Shown: piece after piece, positions 52,878 through 60,950 of the stretch
Layout: the number at the start of each line of letters is the position of its first letter
Position numbering within the stretch: position 1 is the stretch's first letter
Origin: Alphaproteobacteria bacterium
Lineage (GTDB): Bacteria > Pseudomonadota > Alphaproteobacteria > JAEULC01
Reading direction: 5' to 3'
Assembly: GCA_020851015.1 (NCBI GenBank)
Contig: JADZDN010000193.1
Coordinates: forward strand, 1-64,000
DNA: 64,000 bases
Translations under genes and position numbers: made by a program
Notes under the pieces: generated by a model
What the model saw: only the letters and a program-made list of their open reading frames with translations
Database searches by the model: none
Told to the model about the DNA's origin: nothing

Positions 52878-53775
52878 TTTCTTCCTCCCGGGGCCGAAGG
52901 GGAATGCCGCACTCGACCAGATGCGCGCGGATGACCTGCCATTGGGCGGCGCCGATGCGCTGTGGCTGTCGTCCGCCCAGCGCGCGCAGCCAGCGCACGC
53001 GCGCTGCCAGGTCCTGGCGGTCCCCGTGATCGAAGCTGCCAGGCGGCGAGGCGACATCGGCGATTGTCGCCGCGGCCGGCATGGCCGCCAGCACGTCCGC
53101 GCCGATCGCGCGCCCCGCGGTCGTGGCGATCAGCAATGCGCTATCCGCAACGGCGTGACGAAGCTCGGTGAACTTGACCGGCTCGGCCAACAGCGGTCTT
53201 AGATCCGGCGGTATAGCCGCCGGATCGCGCACGGCGGGGCGGACCTGCACGCCGCGGGCGGCAAGCATGCGTGCAAGCGGTCCCCCGATCGCGCCCAGGC
53301 CGACGACGATGGCAACCGATCCGGGCTTCGGCCCGAGGCCCTGTTCCTCCAAAGCCTGCAAGGCGGCTTCGGCGATCAGCGGGCCGCGCATGCGCTTCAG
53401 ACTCTCCTGCTCGCCATATTCACGAACGACCATGCCGATCCGCCTCGCGCGCTCGCGCAGGCCGGCTGAAAAGGCGCCCGTGACCAGGACGGCCCCACGC
53501 CGCGCCAGTGCCAGGAGATCTTCGGTGAGCACGATCGGCGCCGCAGCATGCGGGGCAAATACGACATCCCCGGTCATGTGCGGTATCGGCAGCAGGATCA
53601 CATCGGCATCCCGCACAGCTTCGGCGGCCGACGACGCGGTCGTCACGCCGGCGGTGGCGGGCGCGGTCGGGGCACCGTACAGCCATGCGCCGAGCCCCTC
53701 CTGCGCCGCCAGGCGGGCGATCTCGCATTCGCGCAGATCGCCACCCAGAACGGCAAGCTTCCGGGGCATCGTCAT
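52861..53775 (-). CDS. Dipicolinate synthase subunit A-like dehydrogenase (DpaA/SpoVFA family)
   Basis: A 304-residue two-domain protein. KLAVLGGDLRECEIARLA at the N-terminus, IVLTEDLLALARRGAVLVTG in the middle and the Rossmann VGLGAIGGPLARMLAARG around residues 180-197 match the spore-forming Bacillus SpoVFA (dipicolinate synthase A), which oxidises dihydrodipicolinate. There is no SpoVFB (flavoprotein) partner and no sporulation gene, so the protein probably performs a related redox step on a cyclic imino acid. The start is placed at ATG 53775, with ATG 53769 possible; upstream codons lie within the likely promoter. The promoter contains operator S7, divergent from the LacI gene. Confidence 0.78.
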   Translation of the reverse strand: MTMPRKLAVLGGDLRECEIARLAAQEGLGAWLYGAPTAPATAGVTTASSAAEAVRDADVILLPIPHMTGDVVFAPHAAAPIVLTEDLLALARRGAVLVTGAFSAGLRERARRIGMVVREYGEQESLKRMRGPLIAEAALQALEEQGLGPKPGSVAIVVGLGAIGGPLARMLAARGVQVRPAVRDPAAIPPDLRPLLAEPVKFTELRHAVADSALLIATTAGRAIGADVLAAMPAAATIADVASPPGSFDHGDRQDLAARVRWLRALGGRQPQRIGAAQWQVIRAHLVECGIPLRPREEENAGTR

Positions 53776-53856
53776 GGCAGGGGGTTGCGCACGGCGCACA
53801 TCGCCTTCTCGTGAAGCCGAAAATCCGGCCGAATTTTCCATCGCGGGCGGCCCTGG

Positions 53857-53874
53857 CGTCAATATAACGTTTCA
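53857..53874 (-). promoter_or_regulatory. LacI-type operator S7 (53863-53874) with adjacent -35 TTGACG
   Basis: Minus strand: TGAAACGTTATA, directly followed by TTGACG, then 18 bases and GAAAAT (four of six -10 positions). It sits 94 bases upstream of the LacI start on the other side, so it may serve both the DpaA-like gene and LacI autoregulation. Confidence 0.65.
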
Positions 53875-53967
53875 ACTGCGTCTGGACCTCCCTTCGGCGG
53901 GAGGCCGCCTTGATGCTATGGTCGGAAGGGCGAGACGCGTCTGCAACGCAGCGAAGCCGGGGATGAC

Positions 53968-54993
53968 ATGGCCGAAAAGAAGGGACACCAGCCGACGATC
54001 CGCGAGGTCGCGAAGACGGCGGGGGTTTCAGTGGGGTCGGTTTCGCGCGTGCTGAACGCGAACGATTCGGTGTCGCCGGACATCCGCGCCCGGGTGCAGG
54101 ATGCGATATCGCAGCTGGGATACACGCCGAACCTTGTTGCCCAGACGATGCGCAGCAAGATTTCGCGCACGATTGCCTGCATCATCAGGGATATCGATAT
54201 TTCCGGTTTCGCGCGGTTCGTGCGCGCGGCGGACGAGACGTTCATGCAGGCAGGCTACGCGCTGCTTCTGTCGAATTCGAAGGGCGAAATCGACCGCGAG
54301 CGCGAGTTGATCTCGGTCATCGGCGCTCGGCGTGCCGACGCGCTTCTCATAGCCCAATCGTCGGAAACCGACAAGAAACTGGAAGATCAGCTTCGCCGCA
54401 TCGGCATTCCCGTCGTGCTTATCGACCGCGAAGTGCCGGAGTGGGCGGATGCGGTCATGATCGATCACCGCGGCGGCGTGCGCCAGGCAACCGAGAAGCT
54501 GCTGCGGCTAGGCCATCGTCGGATCGCCCTCTTGACCGGCCGGCGGAACCTCTATCCGGCGCGCGAACGGATCATCGGCTACGAACAGGCGTTGAAGGCG
54601 GCTGGCCTGGCCGTCGACCCAAGGCACCAACGGCTGGGGAGCTTCGAGGCGGACTTCGCCTTCGCGGAGACCTCGGCTCTGATGACCGCGCCGGACCGTC
54701 CCACCGCGATCATCGCCGGCGGAATCGAGATGCTGTCGGGCGTTATCCGCGCGCTCCGCGCGCGGGGCATGACGATACCAGGGAACGTGTCGCTGGTATC
54801 GGCGATGAATACCGATCTTACGGACCTGTTCGAGCCGCCGATCAGCGTCGAGGATTGGGATTATGCGGAAGTGGGTCGGATTGCCGCCAACCTGGCCTTG
54901 CAGCGGATCGGCGGGGGTCCATCGGAGCCACGTCGCGTCCTGGTGCCAAGCCGATTCATCATGCGGGAGTCGTGTGCCGCCCCCGCGGAGTAG
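53968..54993 (+). CDS. LacI-family transcriptional regulator
   Basis: A 341-residue regulator: DNA-binding domain at residues 9-55 (TIREVAKTAGVSVGSVSRVLN) and a periplasmic-binding-protein-like effector domain ending in RVLVPSRFIMRESC. The recognition helix VSxxSVSRVLN and the hinge helix are those of CG-centred-palindrome binders such as CcpA and PurR. The nearest matching DNA sites, TGAAACGTTTCA and variants, occur at nine places from 28.3 to 55.2 kb, the closest being S7 and S8 on either side of this gene. A hairpin (53887-53904) lies upstream. It is the strongest candidate for control of the surrounding catabolic genes; its effector is unknown. Confidence 0.93.
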   Translation: MAEKKGHQPTIREVAKTAGVSVGSVSRVLNANDSVSPDIRARVQDAISQLGYTPNLVAQTMRSKISRTIACIIRDIDISGFARFVRAADETFMQAGYALLLSNSKGEIDRERELISVIGARRADALLIAQSSETDKKLEDQLRRIGIPVVLIDREVPEWADAVMIDHRGGVRQATEKLLRLGHRRIALLTGRRNLYPARERIIGYEQALKAAGLAVDPRHQRLGSFEADFAFAETSALMTAPDRPTAIIAGGIEMLSGVIRALRARGMTIPGNVSLVSAMNTDLTDLFEPPISVEDWDYAEVGRIAANLALQRIGGGPSEPRRVLVPSRFIMRESCAAPAE

Positions 54994-55001
54994 GGGCGGG
55001 G

Positions 55002-55014
55002 AGAAAACGTTTCA
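55002..55014. promoter_or_regulatory. LacI-type operator S8, AGAAAACGTTTCA
   Basis: One mismatch from the 13-base form of the palindrome at S2, 8 bases after the LacI stop codon and about 200 bases upstream of the split TPP genes. Together with S9 it could allow cooperative binding or looping. Confidence 0.5.
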
Positions 55015-55115
55015 TTTCCCTGCGCCGGGAAACCAGCGCCGCATGGCGCGCGCAGGTCCGATTCATGGCGTTTTTCCGGGTTCGCCGCAGGCGTTCGATA
55101 TCCGAATAGGTGCGA

Positions 55116-55135
55116 TGAAACGATACCAGTTGACA
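55116..55135 (+). promoter_or_regulatory. LacI-type operator S9 with -35 TTGACA, promoter for the TPP/aldehyde dehydrogenase genes
   Basis: TGAAACGATACC followed 2 bases later by TTGACA (55130-55135), the same order as S4-S7 but on the plus strand; the left half is perfect, the right degenerate. The -10 (CATCGT, 18 bases on) is weak. Genes 55219-57907 lie downstream. Confidence 0.55.
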
Positions 55136-55218
55136 GGCCTCGGGGTTGGTGCGCATCGTTTCTTCATGCTGGGTTCGCGGTCGCCGATGTGCCATCGTGG
55201 CCGGCAAGGAAAGGTCTA

Positions 55219-55752
55219 TTGGGGCTGATCGTGGAAACCAAGCAAGCACCGCGTTGGCAGGACGAGCTGTACGACCTGCTTCGGAAGGCCAACTTCACGC
55301 AATTCGCCTATGTTCCGGATGCCGGTCACTCGATCATAATCGACCGCTCGCTGAAGGATCCGGGCGTGCGTTCGATCGGGCTGACCAGTGAAGAGGAAGG
55401 GGTGGCGCTGATCGCCGGCGCCGACCTCGGTCAGGGGCGCGCCGTCCTGCTTATGCAAAGCAGCGGCGTCGGCAACTGCATCAACATGCTGTCGCTGATC
55501 AAGGGATGCCATTTCCCGTTCCTCACCTTTGTCTCGATGCGCGGCGAGTTCGGCGAGGGCAACCCCTGGCAGTACGCGATGGGCCAGGCGGTCGAGCCGG
55601 TCCTGAAGGCGATGGGCGTCATCTGCCTCCGCGCCGAGCGGCCCGAGGACGTTGTTCCCACCGCCAGCGCCGCCATCACGATGGCCTATCAGGGCGGTCA
55701 GCCTGTCGCCGTGCTACTGGCGCAGCGACTGATCGGCGTGAAGAAATTCTAG
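55219..55752 (+). CDS. TPP-binding decarboxylase, N-terminal (alpha-like) subunit, second pair
   Basis: A 177-residue PYR-domain half of a TPP decarboxylase with YVPDAGHSII near the N-terminus and TSEEEGVALIAGADLG (56-71), where the pyrimidine-activating Glu (about E59) is expected, and LMQSSGVGNCIN. TTG 55219 is preferred because AAGGA lies 8 bases upstream; GTG 55189 would add ten residues. Its partner begins 10 bases downstream. The arrangement parallels 2697-3871, but the two pairs differ clearly in sequence, suggesting different 2-oxo acids. Sulfopyruvate- and phosphonopyruvate-decarboxylases are the nearest functional models. It is preceded by LacI-type sites S8 and S9. Confidence 0.86.
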   Translation: MGLIVETKQAPRWQDELYDLLRKANFTQFAYVPDAGHSIIIDRSLKDPGVRSIGLTSEEEGVALIAGADLGQGRAVLLMQSSGVGNCINMLSLIKGCHFPFLTFVSMRGEFGEGNPWQYAMGQAVEPVLKAMGVICLRAERPEDVVPTASAAITMAYQGGQPVAVLLAQRLIGVKKF

Positions 55753-55762
55753 GGAGACGGGC

Positions 55763-56395
55763 ATGAGTCCCACGGGAAAAGGCGCGGCTGCAGCAGAGGC
55801 GCTTGCGCCGCGGTTCAAGCTTGATCGCACTAAGGTCGTTCCGGCGCTGGTAGGGCGCGCGGAGGATTTCTGGGTCGTCAGCGGTTTGGCCGGCGCCTTC
55901 TGGGAAATGGCGGCGATGACCAACAATGGCGCCAACTACTACGGCCTGGGCGGCGCCATGGGCGCAGCATGCATGATGGGCCTTGGCCTCGCCCTCGCCC
56001 GGCCGGAGAAGAAGATCCTGGTCGTCACCGGCGACGGCGAGTTGCTGATGAGCCTCGGGGCGCTTGCCACGATCGGCACCATCAATCCGCCGAACCTGTC
56101 GATCCTGTGCGTCGACAACGGTCACTATGGCGAGACGGGCTATCAGCGCAGCCACACGTCGCTCGGCGTCGATATCGAGAAGTTCGCCCAAGGCGCCGGC
56201 ATCAAGATGACCTGCACGGTCGCGACCGAGGCCGACATCCCCAATGGGGCGCGCATGTTGCGCGCCGGCAATGCGACCGCGTTCGTGCTGGCCTCGGTCC
56301 ACCCTGCCGACGGTCTGAAAGTGAAGGCCAGCCTCGATGGCGCCGCCTGCCGCTTGCGCTTTCGCGATGCGATGCAGGCGGCATCGAAATCCTGA
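55763..56395 (+). CDS. TPP-binding decarboxylase, C-terminal (beta-like) subunit, second pair
   Basis: A 210-residue PP-domain half. The TPP/Mg motif is GDGELLMSLGALATI (90-104) ending at VDNG (118-121), preceded by YYGLGGAMGAACMMGLGLALA. GGGAG lies just before the ATG, 10 bases after the alpha-subunit stop. With the alpha subunit it should decarboxylate a 2-oxo acid to an aldehyde; the aldehyde dehydrogenase immediately downstream (15 bases) then oxidises it to the acid. This three-gene unit resembles the sulfopyruvate-decarboxylase to sulfoacetaldehyde-dehydrogenase step in cysteate breakdown, which is a model, not evidence, for the substrate. Confidence 0.88.
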   Translation: MSPTGKGAAAAEALAPRFKLDRTKVVPALVGRAEDFWVVSGLAGAFWEMAAMTNNGANYYGLGGAMGAACMMGLGLALARPEKKILVVTGDGELLMSLGALATIGTINPPNLSILCVDNGHYGETGYQRSHTSLGVDIEKFAQGAGIKMTCTVATEADIPNGARMLRAGNATAFVLASVHPADGLKVKASLDGAACRLRFRDAMQAASKS

Positions 56396-56410
56396 ACGCG
56401 CGGACCTGCG

Positions 56411-57907
56411 GTGGCTGACCTTCAGGCTCTCCCGAGGTACCAGCAATACATCGGGGGCGCGTTCGTCGATGCGGCCGCCGGCGCGTGGCTCGAGACCTAC
56501 AATCCTTACACCGGCAAGCCCTGGGCGGCCGTCCCACGCGGCGGTCCCGACGACGCCCACCGCGCGATCGAGGCCGCGCATGCCGCCCTGACGGGCGGAC
56601 CCTGGTCCCGATTGACCGCCAGCCAGCGCGGCGCGTTGCTGCGAAAGCTGGGCGACCTGATCGCCCGCGACGCCGATCGGCTGGCCAGGATCGAGGTCCG
56701 TGACAACGGCAAGCTGCTGGCCGAGATGGGGGCACAGCTGCGCTACTTGCCGCAGTGGTACTACTACTATGGGGGCTTGGCGGACAAGATCGAGGGATCC
56801 GTCATCCCCGTCGACCGGCCCGACATGTTCACCTTCACCCGCCACGAACCGGTGGGTGTCGTGGTGGCGATCGTGCCCTGGAACTCGCCGCTTTTGCTGG
56901 CGTCGTGGAAGCTAGCGCCGGCGCTCGCGGCGGGATGCACGGTAGTGCTGAAGCCCTCGGAATTCACGTCGGTTTCCGCGCTCGAATTTTGCAAGCTCGT
57001 CGAAGAGGCCGGCTTTCCTCCCGGCGCGGTCAACGTGGTCACGGGACTAGGATCCGAAGTTGGGCCAGCCTTGGTGCAGCATGAAAAAGTGGCCAAGGTC
57101 GCCTTCACCGGCGGCGAGGCTGGCGGCCAGCGCGTCCTCGAGGGTGCGGCGCGCGGGTTGAAGGGCGTTACCCTGGAGCTCGGCGGCAAGTCTCCCAACA
57201 TCGTGTTCGCGGATGCCAGTATCGACGACGCGGTCAAAGGAGCGATTTCGGGCATCTTTGCCGCGACCGGCCAGACCTGCATCGCGGGCTCGCGGCTTCT
57301 GCTTCACGATTCGATCCATGACGAGTTTCTGCGAAAGCTCGTCGCGTTTGCGCGCACCGCGCGCATGGGCGATCCGTTGAGCCTTGACACGCAGATCGGT
57401 CCCGTCACGACCCGCCCGCAATACGACAAGGTGCTGCACTATATTGACGTCGCAAAAAGCGAAGGGGCGAGGTGCGAGCTGGGCGGCGGGCCGGCAACCC
57501 GGCCGGAGTGTGGCGACGGCTGGTTCATCGAACCGACCGTCTTCAGCGGCGTCCACAACGAGATGCGGATCGCGCGCGAGGAAGTGTTCGGCCCCGTCCT
57601 GTCGGTCATCCGGTTCAAGGACGAGGACGATGCCGTCCGGATCGCAAACGACAGCCCCTACGGCCTCGCGGCTGGCGTGTGGACCAAGAGCATCAAGCGG
57701 GCGATCGGCGTGTCGCAGCGCCTGCAGGCCGGCTCGGTATGGGTCAACACCTATCGTGCCGTCAGTTACATGGCCCCGTTCGGGGGCTACAAGCGTTCGG
57801 GCCTGGGTCGCGAGAACGGGCAGGATGCGATCTACGAGTTCCTGCAGACCAAATGCGTGTGGATCTCGACCGCGGACGAAGTGCCCAACCCGTTCATCAT
57901 GCGATAG
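56411..57907 (+). CDS. NAD(P)-dependent aldehyde dehydrogenase
   Basis: A 498-residue aldehyde dehydrogenase with every catalytic element: N158 in PWNSP, K181 in LKPSEFT, E256 in LELGGKSPN and the nucleophile C290 in GQTCIAGSR, plus the C-terminal FGGYKRSG. It oxidises an aldehyde to the carboxylic acid. The start is GTG 56411, only 15 bases after the TPP beta subunit, so the decarboxylase product is the probable substrate. Members of this length accept betaine, amino- and aromatic aldehydes. It is the end of the plus-strand unit and converges on the flavoprotein complex genes. Confidence 0.93.
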   Translation: MADLQALPRYQQYIGGAFVDAAAGAWLETYNPYTGKPWAAVPRGGPDDAHRAIEAAHAALTGGPWSRLTASQRGALLRKLGDLIARDADRLARIEVRDNGKLLAEMGAQLRYLPQWYYYYGGLADKIEGSVIPVDRPDMFTFTRHEPVGVVVAIVPWNSPLLLASWKLAPALAAGCTVVLKPSEFTSVSALEFCKLVEEAGFPPGAVNVVTGLGSEVGPALVQHEKVAKVAFTGGEAGGQRVLEGAARGLKGVTLELGGKSPNIVFADASIDDAVKGAISGIFAATGQTCIAGSRLLLHDSIHDEFLRKLVAFARTARMGDPLSLDTQIGPVTTRPQYDKVLHYIDVAKSEGARCELGGGPATRPECGDGWFIEPTVFSGVHNEMRIAREEVFGPVLSVIRFKDEDDAVRIANDSPYGLAAGVWTKSIKRAIGVSQRLQAGSVWVNTYRAVSYMAPFGGYKRSGLGRENGQDAIYEFLQTKCVWISTADEVPNPFIMR

Positions 57908-57998
57908 CGATGGACGGCGCTCGGCGGAACAAGCCGCTCTGCAGGCGCCGGCCAAGCGACGGCCAAGCGTCGACATCCGGCGGACAAATGCTCGCGCC

Positions 57999-59147
57999 CT
58001 ACTCCTGATTCAGGAGCGGCTCGACGATCATGTTGCCTTCCTGGAACCGGCGCGGCGTCAGCTGCGCCAGCACGGGATCGTTCGTGTCGTTTTCGAGAAT
58101 CAGCGCCGACATGATCCGGCCCACCGCCGGCGACGTCATGAGGCCGCGAAAGGACGAGACGGCGACATAGAGTCCCTCCATCTCGGTTTCGCCGAGAATC
58201 GGCTGCATGTCGGGCGTCACGCTCGAGACGCCGCCCCAGGTGCGCAATACCGGAACGTCGGCCACGCCCGGAAGAAGATCGACGATCTTGGGCGCGGCGA
58301 AGGCGAGGAACTCGGGCGTCGACTCGATGGTGCTGCCCTCGCGCGCGCGCGAAGGCACGAACACGATCGAGCCGCGCCCGGTCTGATTGACCGAGATCTT
58401 GTGCTCCAGCGAGATCAGGATCGGCCTGACCCGTTGTGTGCAGGGAACCGTGACGATCGCTTCCTTCGGCAGGCTCGCAACGGGCAGGGCGATGCCGATC
58501 GTCGACAGAAGCTGCGGCACCGCCCAGTCCGTGCACAGCAGAACCGTGCCTGCCTCGATATATCCATCCGGCACGATTGCCCGAAACGCGCCATTGTACC
58601 GCTCGATCTTGCTGACGCGCGTGCCGTACCGGACTTCGACGCCCTCTCGCCTGGCCGCCTTGAGGAGCGCGTCGAGCCACAGGAAAGGCGAGATGCTGCC
58701 GTCCTTGCCGCAGAACGTCCCGCCCACGAGCCTGTTGCGGCTCAGCGCCGGCACCATCCGCACGCAGTCCTCGGCGTTCAGCATCTCGCTGGGAACGCCG
58801 TAGCGGTGCTGCACCTCGATCGCGCTGTTCAGCTTTGCCGCGGCCTTCTCGCTATGCGCCAGAACCAGATAGCCATCCTGCTTCAGCTCGATTCCGCGCG
58901 GATAGTCGAGTTCGCGCACGGCCTCTTCGAAGAATCGCGTGCTCTCCTGGCAAAGCCGTATATTGAGGTCCAGGCCCCATTGCATGCGAAAGCCGGCGCC
59001 GTTGCGACCCGAAGCGCCGCTGGCGAATTCGCCCTCGTCGACCACCAGGATTCGCGCGCCGCTGCGTCGCTTGGCCATCCACCAGGCGCAGGAAAGGCCA
59101 TAGGCGCCGGCACCCACGATCAGAATATCGGCCTGACCGCTATTCAC
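57999..59147 (-). CDS. DAO-family FAD oxidoreductase, opine/hydroxyproline-dehydrogenase-type catalytic subunit
   Basis: A 382-residue flavoprotein: ADILIVGAGAYGLSCAWWMA gives the FAD motif (GAGAYG) and SGASGRNGAGFRMQWG is typical of glycine-oxidase/opine-oxidase B and HcnC proteins. The start is GTG 59147, overlapping the stop of the upstream gene by 4 bases (GTGA), so it is translated with it. In opine oxidases and hydrogen-cyanide synthase, this B/C-type subunit carries out amine oxidation and passes electrons to the partner flavoprotein and 2Fe-2S subunit, both encoded just upstream. Its substrate may be a D-amino acid or an N-carboxyalkyl amino acid. Confidence 0.88.
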   Translation of the reverse strand: MNSGQADILIVGAGAYGLSCAWWMAKRRSGARILVVDEGEFASGASGRNGAGFRMQWGLDLNIRLCQESTRFFEEAVRELDYPRGIELKQDGYLVLAHSEKAAAKLNSAIEVQHRYGVPSEMLNAEDCVRMVPALSRNRLVGGTFCGKDGSISPFLWLDALLKAARREGVEVRYGTRVSKIERYNGAFRAIVPDGYIEAGTVLLCTDWAVPQLLSTIGIALPVASLPKEAIVTVPCTQRVRPILISLEHKISVNQTGRGSIVFVPSRAREGSTIESTPEFLAFAAPKIVDLLPGVADVPVLRTWGGVSSVTPDMQPILGETEMEGLYVAVSSFRGLMTSPAVGRIMSALILENDTNDPVLAQLTPRRFQEGNMIVEPLLNQE

Positions 59148-60526
59148 GACGCAGCAACCTTGGTCTGGCTGGCCAGGGCCGCGAAGGTCACGGGGCGGAC
59201 AACCGGCCGCGGCGTCATCATCTCCACCGGGCCGATTCCGGCGTGCAGCTTGGCCAGCGCGGCGACAGCATGCAGGCAGGTCCTGCCGCCGCACCAGCCC
59301 ATGCCGGCCCGCGTGTTGCGCTTTACCGCGTTCAGGCTGTGATGTCCCTCGTGCAGCGCCCCGCGCAGCTCGCCGAGCGTCACGCTCTCGCAACGGCACA
59401 CGATCGTATCGTCCTGCGCCAGGGACCACAGCCGGTCCGGCACGTGCAGCGTCGCGCGCACGGCCGACTGGAACGCCAGTGCGCTGCGGCGGCGGGCCGT
59501 TGCCGCGGCGTCGCCGCCTTCATCGGCGGCGGCCGCGCCGACGATCGTTCCTTCTGCCTCGGCGACAAGCGCGCCGCGCAGGCCGGCGCAATCGCCGGCG
59601 ACATAGATGCCATCCACATTCGTCCGCCCGGCAGCGTCGCATTGGGGTGTCCATCCGCCCCCAACCGCGGGCACCGTGCGCACGCCGGCCATCGCGGCCA
59701 GCTCTACGTTGCTGACGAAACCGTAATTCACCGCAAGCACATCGCACGCGATCTCGCGTTCGGTGCCGGGGACCGCGGCGCCGTCGCGGTCGGCGTGCGC
59801 AAGGACGACCGCCTCCAGGTGGTCCTTGCCAAGGGCGCGCACCGGAACATAGCCGGTAAGCCGCCGCACGCCGGCGCGCGCGATCGTGCGCGCATAGCGC
59901 AGTCCTTCCCCCAGGATCTGGCGGCCATGCCATAGCCCGACCGGATGGTTCAGCATCGCCAGCGGCGAGCGCAGCGTCGCCAGCGCCGCGATGTCGCCGC
60001 CCGCGCGAAGCATCTGCGCCGCCACGACGATGGGCAGGGGCCCGCACCCCGCGACGACCGCGCGCTTTCCCGGCAGCACCTGCTGCGCCTTGAGGATTGC
60101 CTGGGCCCCGCCTGCGTACATGACACCGGGCGTGGTCCAGCCGGGAAACGGAATCGCGCGCTCGCGCACGCCGGTGGCCAGAACGATCGCGTCCGGGCGT
60201 TGCACCATGGTGCGCCCGTCGAAGGAGAAGTGGATTTCGCGGTTTGGAAATACCGCGTAGACGGCGACGCCCGGCCGATAGTCGATCGCCCGACGCGCGG
60301 CTTCGAACCGGTCGAGCAGCCGGTGCTTGCGCTCGATCTCGCCCACGTCCGCGAACTCCGTTGCGGCCAGCCGGTCGTCGGCCTGGCGATAGATCTGGCC
60401 GCCCGGCCGTGCTCCTTCGTCCAGCACCGTCACCCGGCAGTTGCGCTCGACGGCGGCGATGGCCGCCGCCATTCCCGCCGGGCCGGCGCCGACGATGACC
60501 ACCGACCGAACTAGCGCGCCGGACAA
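59144..60526 (-). CDS. FAD/NAD-dependent oxidoreductase with 2Fe-2S BFD domain (opine oxidase A / HcnB type)
   Basis: A 460-residue protein. VVIVGAGPAGMAAAIAAVE at the N-terminus is the first FAD motif, a second nucleotide site is AVVAGCGPLPIVVAAQM, and VAGDCAGLRGALVAEAEG closes the fold. The C-terminal BFD-type 2Fe-2S motif has CRC and, about 35 residues later, GWCGGRTC. It mediates electron transfer from the DAO-type subunit, as in octopine/nopaline oxidase OoxA and HcnB. TTG 60526 overlaps the 2Fe-2S gene by 16 bases; GTG 60502 would cut into the FAD strand. All three genes are tightly coupled. Confidence 0.87.
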   Translation of the reverse strand: MSGALVRSVVIVGAGPAGMAAAIAAVERNCRVTVLDEGARPGGQIYRQADDRLAATEFADVGEIERKHRLLDRFEAARRAIDYRPGVAVYAVFPNREIHFSFDGRTMVQRPDAIVLATGVRERAIPFPGWTTPGVMYAGGAQAILKAQQVLPGKRAVVAGCGPLPIVVAAQMLRAGGDIAALATLRSPLAMLNHPVGLWHGRQILGEGLRYARTIARAGVRRLTGYVPVRALGKDHLEAVVLAHADRDGAAVPGTEREIACDVLAVNYGFVSNVELAAMAGVRTVPAVGGGWTPQCDAAGRTNVDGIYVAGDCAGLRGALVAEAEGTIVGAAAADEGGDAAATARRRSALAFQSAVRATLHVPDRLWSLAQDDTIVCRCESVTLGELRGALHEGHHSLNAVKRNTRAGMGWCGGRTCLHAVAALAKLHAGIGPVEMMTPRPVVRPVTFAALASQTKVAAS

Positions 60527-60783
60527 GGATTCAACCCGACCTGCCGGCGCACGACCATGCCGGGCCTTGCGGATGTCATGCAGGCGCGGACATCGGGCAC
60601 CCCGTCGATGCTGCAGCGGCATTCCCAGCACACGCCGATGCCACAAACCGCGCCTTTCGGATTCTCGGCCTCGTCGATCCTCAGGCAGCGATGCCCGGCG
60701 GCCATCAACGCCGCAGCGACGCTCTGCCCCTCCCTGGCGGCAATACGCATGCCTTCGAATTCGAAATGAAACTCGGCGGCCAT
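60511..60783 (-). CDS. Small 2Fe-2S ferredoxin-like subunit (HcnA / opine oxidase type)
   Basis: A 90-residue protein of the 2Fe-2S HcnA/SoxA-like subunit type. The cluster ligands are C47, C52, C55 and C68 in AVCGIGVCWECRCSIDG and the following RACMT. It is the first gene of the three-gene minus-strand complex and overlaps the next gene by 16 bases. ATG 60783 gives the normal family length; the open frame extends upstream without support. It would carry electrons from the flavoproteins to the respiratory chain. The gap upstream contains a candidate regulatory site (60816-60828). Confidence 0.87.
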   Translation of the reverse strand: MAAEFHFEFEGMRIAAREGQSVAAALMAAGHRCLRIDEAENPKGAVCGIGVCWECRCSIDGVPDVRACMTSARPGMVVRRQVGLNPCPAR

Positions 60784-60815
60784 CGGCGCAACTGTATTCC
60801 TGGGAAGAGAAACTA

Positions 60816-60828
60816 TTCTTGACAGGAA
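60816..60828. promoter_or_regulatory. TTCTTGACAGGAA element, candidate XRE-regulator site and -35 box
   Basis: Contains TTGACA (60819-60824) inside arms TTC/GAA; the same block TTCTTGACAGAA, a perfect TTCT/AGAA inverted repeat, lies at 62539-62550. On the minus strand a second TTGACA (60855-60850) could serve the opposite transcript. It lies between the flavoprotein operon and the binding-protein gene. Confidence 0.5.
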
Positions 60829-60950
60829 TTTCTGTGCATGCGACTGTTTTGTCAATACTCATTCTGTCCTTTCGTGCGCCGCTGCTTGTCGGAACGAAAC
60901 GGCGCCAATGTCCGCGCGATGAAGCGCTGCAATGAACGGAGGAGGGGGAA

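Noticed and set aside
52861..53775. Evidence for sporulation, from a dipicolinate-synthase-like gene
   Set aside because: There is no SpoVFB, spore coat or sigma factor gene; the surrounding genes are proteobacterial catabolic genes.
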